NCBI RefSeq assembly: GCF_032854445.1
Contig: NC_088295.1
Coordinates: forward strand, 56,091,249-56,155,248
Direction of reading: 5' to 3'
DNA from: Liolophura sinensis
Taxonomy: Eukaryota > Mollusca > Polyplacophora > Chitonida > Chitonidae
Length of the DNA: 64,000 nucleotides
Shown: in pieces, positions 1-11,500 of the stretch
Position numbering within the stretch: position 1 is the first letter of the stretch
Layout of the letters: every line of letters begins with the position of its first letter
The notes under the pieces: generated by a model
Told to the model about the DNA's origin: nothing
The model's database searches: none
Seen by the model: the letters and a program-made list of their open reading frames with translations, nothing else
Made by a program: the position numbers and the translations under genes

Positions 1-2861
1 TAAATAAATAAATGAAATTGTTCTGATCTTTCTATTGTCAAATGTGTATGCATTTACCAAGCCGTGCTTTACATGCTTTAAATCTATATTTTATCCTCAG
101 CTCAATAGCTTCACAGTGAGTTTTACAACTGTTATAATAAAATTAATATATTTGACCCAAGTTCTTACTTGTCCTTAAACGACAGCTGAACGATTTCTTT
201 ATTATAAAGCACATTATCTACTCAAAGTCTTTCATGATATTTGTTCAGCTGTAAATTCAATTATGTAGATATCTCAATATTTATACACCTCTCTTGATTT
301 TGTTATTCGACAAAAATGTCTTTTTCATATCTGTCTTGTAAGTAGGTCCATGTGGCAGTTACTGGATTGAAATAAATACATTGAAGTTCAAAAATCTATT
401 TGTGACCAATTGGGTACTAACTAATACTTCTGAGTTTTCTTCCCATTAGGAGTTCTGTAGGAGTGCGCCCTGACTGAGAAGTGGCTCTGTGTGTTAGAAT
501 GGCTACGGTTTTTCATGATTTTTCTAACGATAGTATTACACATGTGACTCAATGTGATATCCAGGAAAACGGAAAATTAAAGTTTTAGGAGCATGCTGTC
601 GGTTACGTGGCTTGTGGAAAAATCATTTAACACTTGTTTATTTATTTATTTGATTGGTGTTTTTACACCGTACTCAGGAATATTTCACTTATACGACGGC
701 GGCCAGCATTATGGTGAGAGAAACCGAGCAGAAATATTTATTTTATTTAAGAATTTGTCACTTGTACGATGATTGCGATTTTTCTGGACGGAAGTACCAA
801 CGGAGGGAACCTTTTAATTAAGACAAGAACCTATAATTAATAAATAACTGTTCCTTGTTCTGGTTTAAGAGTGCAGCTTTCGCTTTCATTTTAACGTCGG
901 TGTATGAGATGACCGATGCTCTGCTTGAGAGTTGTCTCACTATACACTAGGAGTTTCCTGCATTTTAAAAGATTAAAAGATAGAACATATCGAAGTTCAT
1001 TTTTTTTATTTAATAGCCGTGTATGGCTGTATTCAAGAATATTTTAATATCAAGGCGGTCTGAGTTATGGGAGGAGAAAACCGGATTTCCCATGGGAAAC
1101 CCATAATTTCCATAACGTACATGAGCTGCATACATTCTTTTAGGTTAATTTTAATAATTCACTTTTGGTGTAATGAAATAATAATAATAATAATGAAAAA
1201 CATTATGTAATCCATCAACCTAAAAGTTCCCTTCTGCTTCCAGTTCGATATTTGGCTAAACAAAAACTGAAATTATAGTTAAACTGTAATCAAAGATGCC
1301 ATTCTGCCTCAAAGGTGGATAAAACATACAAATTACATAAAGATCTGTTGAAAGAGTCCGAAAAGTTAGTTGTAAATATGTTCTTCAATATGTTTTTCGA
1401 TTTTTCTTTATAGAGGAAAAGACATTTGAAAATAGCTTTTGTGTGATGGCTATTTGGGACCACCCCTTGGTGTATATTATCCTTGCGTAACAATGAAATG
1501 AAAAATATATTTGACTTTAATTTGGCCTTTTCAGCTATCAAATGTATTCGATTTGGATTTTGATCATTAGTATTTTGAATATATTCGTAAGAAATATCAT
1601 AATTGAGATTAAATGCATATCTTTGGATATAAATAATAAATTTATGTTCAAATAAATTTATTAGACTTGCAACACATCCGTATGTAGAATATTATTATGC
1701 AAATACTGTATGTACAAAGATATTCCAAATACATATCATACAAAATATTTTCAAACATCTTGTACTAAAAAAATGAAAAAAAAAATGGAGAGAAATTTTG
1801 AAGACTATATCTTCAACAAACTTTCCGCACTTTTCATTCGATGACAGTGGCATCATTTTTGTTTTCTTTTCTTAAAGTAAACACAGCCTGACACTATATA
1901 TATTGTAAACACCAACCACACAGTTATACAGGTCATCAATCAGTTATAAGCTGGAGTGTCCATAGTTATACCCCAAACCAACACATTGATCAAGCACAAG
2001 ATCAATTAACATAGGTAAGTATTGGCTGGAACACATACTTCTTTAATCTGGCACAAAGACGTTGGCACTCAAAGTGGATTTGCCATATACTACACTTTCG
2101 CTGATGTATCGCCCATAAATAACATGTGTTCTGATGTATTAGGCTTGGTATTGAGTGTGGTGGGAGATGACACAACTTTCAGAATACCAACTGCCATATT
2201 AAACCACGGTATTTTAATACCCAATCATCCATGTATCATCTGCAAATACTGGGAAGGCTCCCCTATTTATACTCCAAAGGCCTATGGTCACGTGACCTAA
2301 GCTTAACCGATCGGCCAGATTTAGAGAACTAATTTCCCAGACAAAAATGCAGGAAACCGTAACTATAGTACCATTTATGACAAGAACTTTTGCACTTATG
2401 TGATAGCGCTTTTCTTGAAGTTTAAAAGTACCAAATATTTACACTGAATAAGGAAAACTGACAAAATCTCTCAATGGATCGAACAGTTTGGGGTATGGCT
2501 TTCCCCACTTCCACATCACCCAGTGTCAAGTGCAGACCGTAGTAAGACTTCTTTCGATCAGTATGACCAAAGCACCTCATATTTACCTTAGGAAAGAAAC
2601 ATAAACACAGATGAATGTCCCACTACTCCCGAATCCAAACACTGTGCTGGGAGCGTAGGGAAATATCACGCAAAAATAGTCCTCAAACATTCCCCTGCAG
2701 ACATCAAAAATTGCTCTTAACAAAGTGAAAAATTATACTTAGTAATTCAACCAGAATATTTTTCAACAGTTCAGAACATGCTAAAACAACTAGTAACCTG
2801 AAGAATGAGCTGAGTTAATAACCGTATATTAACATACACTCGCTCGTTGTAAACAAACAAA
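1..2861. other. intergenic DNA, no gene recognised
   Basis: AT-rich sequence with a TAA microsatellite near 1180 and pieces of SINE family 1. The few reading frames of 80-90 codons (for example 2022-2300 +) lack recognisable domains or a splice context, and I do not call them genes. Confidence 0.5.
635..735 (-). mobile_element. SINE family 1, 5'-truncated copy
   Basis: On the minus strand the copy ends in the family tail (ACACCAATCAAATAAATAAA type; seen on plus as TTTATTTATTTATTTGATTGG). The conserved block with 'cttatacgacggcggccagcattatgg' follows on the plus strand. The tRNA-like head is missing. Confidence 0.7.
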
Positions 2862-2960
2862 ATGGCCGCCACGGGTGAGAAGAGAGAGGAGCCCACACAG
2901 ATTTTTACACAGTATATACAGGGTGTCAGGTCCTATAGAAGAGGTAACATGTCACTTTAG
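2862..2960 (+). CDS. candidate short ORF or first exon, unknown
   Basis: The start AAACAAA-ATGGCCGCCACGG resembles a typical metazoan 5' end. It opens a 32-codon frame (MAATGEKREEPTQIF...) with TAG at 2958. A GTAACA donor-like site lies in frame at about 2944, so this could be the first coding exon of a gene whose later exons I cannot find. The protein is not recognised. It may be chance. Confidence 0.2.
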   Translation: MAATGEKREEPTQIFTQYIQGVRSYRRGNMSL

Positions 2961-3171
2961 TTCTGGGGAAGCCTTAGAATATTGTCCTTCAATGCACTGA
3001 GGAATAAATTAAGCAAAGACAAGCTGAATAGTTTGTCAGAGTCCCACACGTGAAATGTACGGGTACAACGAGTACGTTCGAAGATTTGTAAAGTGAATTA
3101 CAGATGTGATAGCTACAAAAATATTGCGCTGTTGTTACACATAGCATTACCTCTTACAATATACATAGAAA

Positions 3172-3255
3172 AAAATGAGTGAGTGAGTGAGTGCTTGGGG
3201 TTTAACGTCATACTTAAAAATTTTTCAGTCATATGACGATAAAGGAAGGATTCTT
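3172..3255 (-). mobile_element. SINE family 2, 3' fragment
   Basis: A GAGT tandem tail followed by 'gcttggggtttaacgtcata' and 'ttttcagtcatatgacgat' matches the 3' end of the full family 2 copies at 17893-18244 and 54232-54595. On the minus strand it reads towards the (CACT)n tail. Confidence 0.75.
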
Positions 3256-3309
3256 ATAGTGTATAGACAAATATCGGTGTATTAAATTGGATTTTGCAGT
3301 TATTTTAAG

Positions 3310-3975
3310 AGTTAAACTGATGCATATTGAACAACACATTTATGAGCAGAAACTGAGAAAGGCTGCCCGTGTCACAATGCGTACTTGTTGGACAGGATAT
3401 TGCAGTAACCTGTCAGGGTGAGCTGACATGAAAACCGCCTCGGAAGAGGCATTGCTTGAAGAAAGGTATTGTAATATTGCATTATTTTTCCTAAGCAAAG
3501 TCAGATTTATTTCGAAAATATCTTCCCAAAATCTGAATGAAAGGGTTTGTTATCAGTCAGAGGGTCCTTTGTTATACAGCCAGCTAGGCCAAATGCTTAC
3601 ACCTATGCAGGATGAGGACGAGCAGGACTGCTAAAACACGACGCGTCGTGTCTACGAACATCGCCCTGATCGAGCGCCAAACTAAGAGAAACATCGGTCC
3701 TTTGAACACGGGACAGAGCTGATACTCTTTGATTGGGTATCAGGCGTTTTTGTTCGTATTTTCTCATTGTCACACTCTTTAATACCGATGGTTTGGGAGA
3801 GCTCTTAGGTTTTGTGACGTCACTCTAGATAGCTAGGCTAGGTACTGACTATTGCTTGCTACTTATTTTGTTGACAAGCGGTGTAGAATTTTAAAAATAT
3901 TATTAGAATATTTTTGGAATACCATTTTATTAATGAATTCAGCTTTAATGGTTGACTTTATGTTCACTTTAAGAA
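3310..3975. repeat. dispersed repeat, first copy
   Basis: This stretch is a diverged copy of 34555-35023. The shared order is 'gttaaactgatgca', 'gcagtaacctgtcagg', 'aaaaccgcctcgg', 'tacagccagctaggcc', 'gtctacgaacatcgc' and 'gactttatgttcacttt'. The first copy has about 200 extra bases around 3690-3890. No transposase frame is visible, so the element type is unknown. Confidence 0.6.
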
Positions 3976-3989
3976 TACCTGCGCCAGAA

Positions 3990-4340
3990 AATGTATCCAG
4001 TCCCATTCTTCGATGTCACACGAAATATCCTGCACGCGTCATTGATGTCATGGAACGTATCCAGCAGCTTTCAACAGAGTCACACGAAGTACCGAGTACC
4101 TCTTTTACATTCTACCGAGTTACATAAGGTATTCAACACTTCCCTACAGTATCATATAAGGTATCCAGCAAATTCTACAATGTCACATAGAGTATCCAAC
4201 ACTTCCCTACAGTGTCATATAAGATGTCCACCACATTCTACAATGTCACATAAGGTGTCAGGAAAGGTGTACACTAACTTTGTACTGTGTGATACAAGGT
4301 CTCTATCACAGTCTACAGTATTAGACACCTTGCTCAGAGC
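3990..4340. repeat. minisatellite, about 31-32 bp unit
   Basis: Repeated units of the type 'gtatccaacacttccctacagtgtcatata' alternate with 'gtatccagcaaattctacaatgtcacata'. Frames stay open through it because the unit lacks stops in some phases. It is not protein coding on this evidence. Confidence 0.7.
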
Positions 4341-4479
4341 TACCCTTCACGTTCACTTATAAAAGTTTAACACACAAAATGCGGTGGATCTGATTCATTT
4401 TCTTTTGTACTGTGTATATACTTAGATGTATGACAACCCTTATTTCTTTATTTGGGTAATTATTACTTAAGGATGTGCA

Positions 4480-4930
4480 ATGTCAGACGAGGTATTGGCC
4501 ACTTTTCTACAGGGTCAGACAAGGCCAGCACATTCCAGTCTGCCAGACAAATTATCCAGCACTTTTGTGCAGCGTCAAACGAGACCATGCCCAGCACTTT
4601 CTTAATGTGTCAGATAAGGTTCTGGTACGAAGGTTCTACAGTGTTCCCAAGGTGTTCAGCATCTTTCTACAGAGTCAGATAAGGTTCTGGTACCACGGTT
4701 CTACAGTCCCCAAGGTGTTCAGCATCTTTCTACAGAATCAGACAAGGTTCTGCTACCACGGTTCTAGAATGCCCCAAGGTGTTCAGCATCTTTCTACAGA
4801 GTCAGACAATGTTCTGCTACCACGGTTCTACAGTGCCCCAAGGTGTTCAACAACTTTCTACCGATTCAGAAAAGGTGTCTGGTGCCTTTGTACAACGTCA
4901 GACAAGATTTGTTCAGCCCCCTCTGCTTTT
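4480..4930. repeat. minisatellite, about 63 bp unit
   Basis: Units of about 63 bp read 'ggttctacagtgccccaagg' then 'tgttcagcatctttctacag' then 'agtcagacaaggttctgcta'. The unit looks like a dimer of the 31-32 bp unit in the block just upstream, so the two arrays are probably related. The 174-codon frame across it is a product of the repetition. Confidence 0.7.
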
Positions 4931-5509
4931 TTCAAATGCTTCCGTTTTCTTCTCACCTTAATCCCCCCACAGCCATGCCGTGTACAAAACTTTTCTTGAC
5001 CAGGTATTTTCAGCTCCACGTGTTCATCGTTTTAATCAGAAATGGTTAAAAAATTAAAATAACAAATAAAATGCATAAAATTACACTTTGTGTTTTAAAG
5101 TATTAAACGTTGACTATCATTTCCGATTTGGTGACTTCTGTTTGAATGTAATTAAGATTCAGCCTTGGAGCATGTCTGAAAACGATATCCTGTACATAAT
5201 ACGTACGAGTAAACGGCAACGCTCATAACCTCGATAATGTCCTGTGAAATACGTAATTGCTATGCATAATAACATAGAATTACACGTTGCAGACTTACAT
5301 GTGTAATTATGTGTAATAAGTGGGTCAATATGTTAGGAACTAAGCCTAAAGTATAGTTACATCAGTTTTGTATGATTCCGGAAGTCCTGTTGTGAGTCCT
5401 CGGTTTGACATAAGTCACTCTGTGTACTATAGTTGAGCACTGTAGTTTAGATACTTCACGAGCAGCAAGCGCGTCATCTCCCTAAGGGGAAGCCCTAACC
5501 GGAAAAGTC

Positions 5510-5591
5510 ATGGAGTTCACGAGGTATACACAGGCCTGGCTTATTGTCGCCTTCATCGTTAGCACAGAGCTGACATACGCGCAAATTTCAG
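5510..5591 (+). CDS. gene 1 exon 1, signal peptide
   Basis: ATG at 5510 opens 27 codons with a hydrophobic core (AWLIVAFIVSTELTYA), followed by the donor G|GTAAAG in phase 1. Length and phase match the first exons of the other receptor genes. Confidence 0.7.
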
Positions 5592-8500
5592 GTAAAGCTT
5601 TTACATACCAGAAAAGGAAAGATAAGAAAGGTGCCAGGTTTGTGTCTGTCCTGTAGGTTGTAGTACTGGGGGTTACGAATCCAACCGCCGCTGGGTAGCG
5701 GCTATAAGTCAGGAAGCTATTAGGTATGGCAAAAGTCCGCAGTTTGCTAAGGGGCACTACGGTTCTCGCCACTCATATAATCTTGACAATGATCAAATAA
5801 GTGAAAGATTCTTAAAAGTAGACAACAAATAATATAGCTTATTTATTTTGGAAGTCAGGAGAGCCCAGGTCAACAAAAACTGCTTGGCGTTCAGTACTGA
5901 GAGGTTAGAGCAAGGAAGCAGGACCTGTTGGCCAGGTCTGGGTATTGTGTCTGGGTGGGGTGTCATGTCTGGTGTCTTCGGCATGACAATTCATTGGCGG
6001 CAGCACTTTGGCGCCCTGACATAAGAAGACACCCTAATGACTCCTCCTTGTCACATAACTGAAAAATTGTGAAGCATGATGTTGAACCCCAATCATTCAT
6101 TCATTCACTCACACATATACACAAGTGAATTCTGTTCAAATTTATGTACAACAACTGTGTAATTATTGAACAATATGAACAGTGTTTGAGTACCCTAGAG
6201 TAGATTTTTTATATGTGAGTATAGTGTTTGAATGCTCTCTAGCAGTTATTTTATATACGAATAGTGATTGACTACCGTATAGCAGATATTTTATATATGA
6301 GTATGGTGTTTGACTACCCTATAGCAGATATTTTATATGACTATGGTGTTTGACTACCCTATAGCAGATATTTATATATGAGTATGGTGTTTGACTACCC
6401 TATAGCAGATATTTTATATGACTATGGTGTTTGACTACTCTATAGCAGACATTTATAAATGAGTATGGTGTTTGACTACTCTATAGCAGACATTTTATAT
6501 GAGTATGGTGTTTGACTACCCTATAGCAGATATTTATATATGAGTATGATGTTTGACTACTCTATAGCAGATATTTATATATGAGTATGGTGTTTGACTA
6601 CCCTATAGCAGATATTTATATATGAGTATGGTGTTTGACTACCCTATAGCAGGCATTTTATATGACTATGGTGTTGACTACCCTATAGCAGATATTTTAT
6701 ATGACTATGGTGTTGACTACCCTATAACAGATATTTTATATATGAGTATGGTGTTAGACTACCCTATAGCTGATATTTTATATATGAGTATGGTGTTTGA
6801 CTACCCTATAGCAGACATTTTATACATGAGTATGGTGTTTGACTACCCTCTAGCAGACATTTTATATCACTATGGTGTTTGACTACCCTATAGCAGACAT
6901 TTCATATACGAATAATGATTGACTACTCTGTAGCAGACATTTTATATTCGAATAGTGATTGATTACCTTATAGCAGACATTTCATATATGAGTATGGTGT
7001 TAGACTACCCTATAGCTGATATTTTATATATGAGTATGGTGTTTGACTACCCTATAACAGATATTTATATATGAGTATTATGTTTGACTACCCTATAGCA
7101 GGACATTTTATATGACTATGGTGTTTGACTACCCTATAGCAGACATTTTATATATGAGTATGGTGTTAGACTACCCTATAGCTGATATTTTATATATGAG
7201 TATGGTGTTAGACTACCCAATAGCTGATATTTTATACATGAGTATGTGTGTTTGACTACCGTATAGCAGACATTTTATATCACTATGGTGTTTGACTACC
7301 CTATAGCAGACATTTTATATACGAATAAATGATTGACTACTCTGTAGCAGACATTTTATATTCGAATAGTGATTGATTACCTTATAGCAGACATTTCATA
7401 TATGAGTAGGTGTTAGACTACCCTATAGCTGATATTTTATATATGAGTATGGTGTTAGACTACCCTATAGCTGATATTTTATATATGAGTATGGTGTTAG
7501 ACTACCCTATAGCTGATATTTTATACATGAGTATGGTGTTTGACTACCGTATAGCAGACATTTTATATCACTATGGTGTTTGACTACCCTATAGCAGGAC
7601 ATTTTATATACGAATAATGATTGATACTCTGTAGCAGACATTTTATATTCGAATAGTGATTGATTACCCTATAGCAGACATTTCATATATGAGTATGGTG
7701 TTTGACTACCCTATAGCAGACATTTCATATATGAGTGTGGTGGTTTGACTACCCTATAGCAGACATTTCATATATGAGTATGGTGTTTGACTACCCTATA
7801 GCAGACATTTCATATATGAGTGTGGTGTTTGACTACCCTATAGCAGACCATTTCATATATGAGTGTGGTGTTTGACTACACCATAGCAGACATTTTATAT
7901 ATGAATAGTGTTTGACTACCCTATAGCAGATATTTCATATTACGAATAGTGTTTCACTACCGTATAGCAGACATTTTATATACGAATTGTGTATGACAAC
8001 TCTATGGCAAATACTTTATATTTAAGTATAGTGTTTGACTACCCATATCAGATATTTTAAACATGAGTACAGTGACTGACAACCATGTGGACATTTTACC
8101 TTTGACTATAGTGTTGACTACCCTATATAAGGCATTTTATATATGAATATTGATTGACTATACCCAAGCAGATATTTCACACAAATAGTGTTTCATTACT
8201 CTAGTAAATATTTCAGGTAAATACTTTCTGTATTTATTTATTTATTTGATTGGTGTTTTACGCCGTATTCAAGAATATTTCTCTTATACTTCAAGACCAG
8301 CATTATGGTAGGTGGAAACAGGGCAGAGCCCGCGGGAAACCACGACCATCGGCATGTTGCAGACAGACCTTCCCACGTACGGCCGGAGAGGAAGCCAGCA
8401 TGAACTGGACTTGAACTCTACAGCGACCGCCTTGGTGAAAGGCTCCTGGGTCATTACGCTGCGCTAGCGCGCTAACCAACTGAGCCACAGAGGCCCCTAA

Positions 8501-11500
8501 ATACTTTCTGACTAAAGTAGAGGTGGATTTACTTGGCTGAACTTCAAAGCCGGACAGGTATTTTAACGGAGATGCCTTTTACTATATGGCCTGACAAACA
8601 CGCAGTGCTGCCGACATTTGCTCCATCGTTGTGATAAAGTGTGATGTTGAATCCCGTTGATAAACCCGCAACTTATATGTCAGAGCTTTGTCAAGAACCT
8701 GCGGAAAACGTAAAATCATAATCAGATAAATCAATCAATCAGTCAATCTTTATGTTTTGTATTCAGGTCTGGTAGGCCATTGTATCTCTGGTCGGAGGTG
8801 TCCTGGGAATGGCACAAGTATTGCATTGAGCCGGCCGGTTTCAAACCTTTGTGAAACGGACTTCACACGTATTCAAACATGGGCAACAGCAAAGCCGCGA
8901 TGACCTTGGTGACCTCCTATTCGGGTAGATGGCAAGTGGAGGTGTGGTCATGCTGACAGACCCAACTGATGCCCGTGTCGAGTTTTAAGACTCATACATG
9001 AGTGTAGAAAACGTTGGTACTAGTGCTTATAGACTTTCAACTATAAGTTTATGACGCCCTAGCAATAACTTGACGAAGCAGGCTATTATAAGGTGTGTGT
9101 TCCATACATAAATGAATAAAGGGAGATAATCACGAAGATGAGTTAGCTAAAGCCACGCGTGTGACAGGTTAATAAAAGTTTATAATTTTCAGAATAAGAT
9201 TAAATAAATAATACTGAAAAAAACAGTTAATGTGAAATTCCATACAACACCATACAAACATTATTTTCAAGTACCTTTTCTCTTTAAGCAAAATCGGAAA
9301 AAATATTGAAGACCGAATGTACGAATAACTTTTCGTACTCTTTCATCTGAACTTTATGACATTTTTATGTTTTCTCCACCTTTAAGCCATAAGCTTTCAT
9401 TCTGTGACTGATGAAAAAGAGTTGTCCATGAACCCCATTCCAGCAGTTCTGAACAAGCCATGGATTGCAATCTTAAAGCTAATGTTACATAACAATGTCA
9501 CTGTGTTTGAGGTCATCTGTTATTCTTCTCCCGCGGTACACAGGATCCGAGATAAGGGGGCTTTTAATGTGCGTTGCCGTTTGCTTGAGAGAGTGAACAT
9601 TTCATCCATGCTACACTCAGCTTTAGACATGCATATTTTATTTGATAGGGAAATGAGTAACGCAAACGGTATTCAAAAAACGGGGGTCAAAAACTAATAA
9701 GTGAGTTTTGAATTGGAACTCTTTTGTCGTCAAAGGTAAAGACTGTCGTACTCTGTCATCTGGCTGGTTCCCTCCGCCTGACGTTAGATGGTGTTAATCT
9801 CTTCAGCCGACGGGGTAGACACAGGATAAATTAACCTGATGTCACAATCAAGGTACGCAGAGCAAGTCAGGGAACCAAACTACTGTATCATGATGTGTGG
9901 AAAGTGTTGTTGACATTATTTACCAATACCCGGCCTCACCGTGTTCCAGAAGCATAAATGATACCTCTTCCTTTAGGGAACTTCTCAAGCTCAACAACTG
10001 TCAGGTTGTTGCAATATGCAGTACATACTTCTCCCGGTGGATGTGATTGCTCCAGTAACACTGATTTATCCGACACACATGCACCATTTAAATAATCGGT
10101 AGGCGCTGCTCTGTTTTATGTGCATTTCAGACTCATTGCCAACAATACCTCCGGCAACAACAACGGCAACATTACCAGTGAGGACGACCGAAGCAACAAC
10201 TGTGGAGACTGAAGATGTTACGGCACGATCTCGGAAAGGCAACACGACCGTCACTGATTCACAATCTGGGGAAGACTGCAGAGGTCAGTTTCGCAACACG
10301 AAATTTAATGGTAGCTTATAAGGGAAATATAGGTTTGACTTTTGCATTGTTCACTGTTGGGGGACGAGCCCTTGTCTTCAAACAGTGATTGCGCAAGTCG
10401 TTAATGAAAAATGAACGTATTTTGCTTTAGCAAGGTGCTAACTGTCCTACTGGAACCTTATCAATCTCTATATTTTCTACTGCCATTTGGAACTGAATGG
10501 ATATTTATTACCCTGTGATGCATACAATATAGTTTGAATTTATTTTAAATTATTTATAAATATAGGGTGATTTCCATAAAATGTTCTTTTTGTCTTTGTC
10601 ATCACGGATCAAACAATAAATTTTCGCTTTGCCCAATGCGTCTTTTTATATACACGAACCTAAACTTCTTTTACTGACAGTTGATCAAAAGGATTGGGTG
10701 CAAGTTCAACAACTTATAAATCTCTTTGTTGACGAAATACATATTTGTATTGTATTAATATAGCAGAAATAAATGAGGCGGGAAGAAGCCACTAGCAAAG
10801 TATAGACGGTTGGAAAAATAGCGGAACGAAAAGGTGACGTAGTTCAACTGGCTGCACTTATGTCTCAGCTTTGTATGGATAATGTTTGTTTTACTTGGAC
10901 CAGTCAAGAAGAACTTGTGTGGTTAAGTAATGGCGCTAGATCGTAATTTCATTTTGAAGTTATTTAGAGTTGGAGTATTTCCAATCTCTAGATCTAGATT
11001 GTTCGATCTAGATGATTTGCGCATGAAAAAATGAATTACGAGAGATATTTCGTCGAATTCGGAGAAACATGTAATTGTAATAATTTATGAGATTATAGTC
11101 TGAGAAATTACGGTGACAAGATCATTAATATGGAAGGAAGCCATACCCGTATGAATTTTATACATAGAAGTTAATTTAATATTTTCCCTTCTTTTAGCTA
11201 ATGATTCCCTCCCCTTACATGTGTAAAGTGCATCTCATAATACGTCAAGTGGGGGGGGGAGAGGGGGGAGGGGTACCAGTACTAATCCGTCTTGCAGCAA
11301 GCTGATTCATCATTGGTCCTCCATGCCATACTAGTGAGGGTATTTCATTAAAGGCCTGACAAATTAAACAGAGATTTGTCCCAAGCATTATCTACTTCTC
11401 TATCTGTTATCTATCTAATATACACATTGCATAATTCCAGTTCTTGTGGACACTGAATCTGCAATGTGTTCCATATGGGTTATCTTTTTACAATTCTTTT

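Noticed and set aside
4475-4999. 174-codon plus-strand frame
   Set aside because: Translation of the 63-bp minisatellite; it has no domain, splice context or conserved composition.
6622-6882. Frame with repeated MSMVFDYPIADILY
   Set aside because: By-product of the 40-bp minisatellite. The unit is not a multiple of three, and the frame is kept only where indels happen to compensate.
6180-8217. CRISPR array
   Set aside because: Direct tandem repeats without unique spacers, in a eukaryotic intron context.
8303-8488. 61-codon minus-strand frame starting MAQLVSALAQRN
   Set aside because: Translation of the SINE family 1 tRNA-like head and body.
8440-8497. Possible tRNA gene
   Set aside because: The A-box/B-box-like sequence belongs to the SINE head. 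No complete cloverleaf or acceptor stem pairing, and the same holds for the other SINE heads (for example 37660-37692 and 54236-54310).
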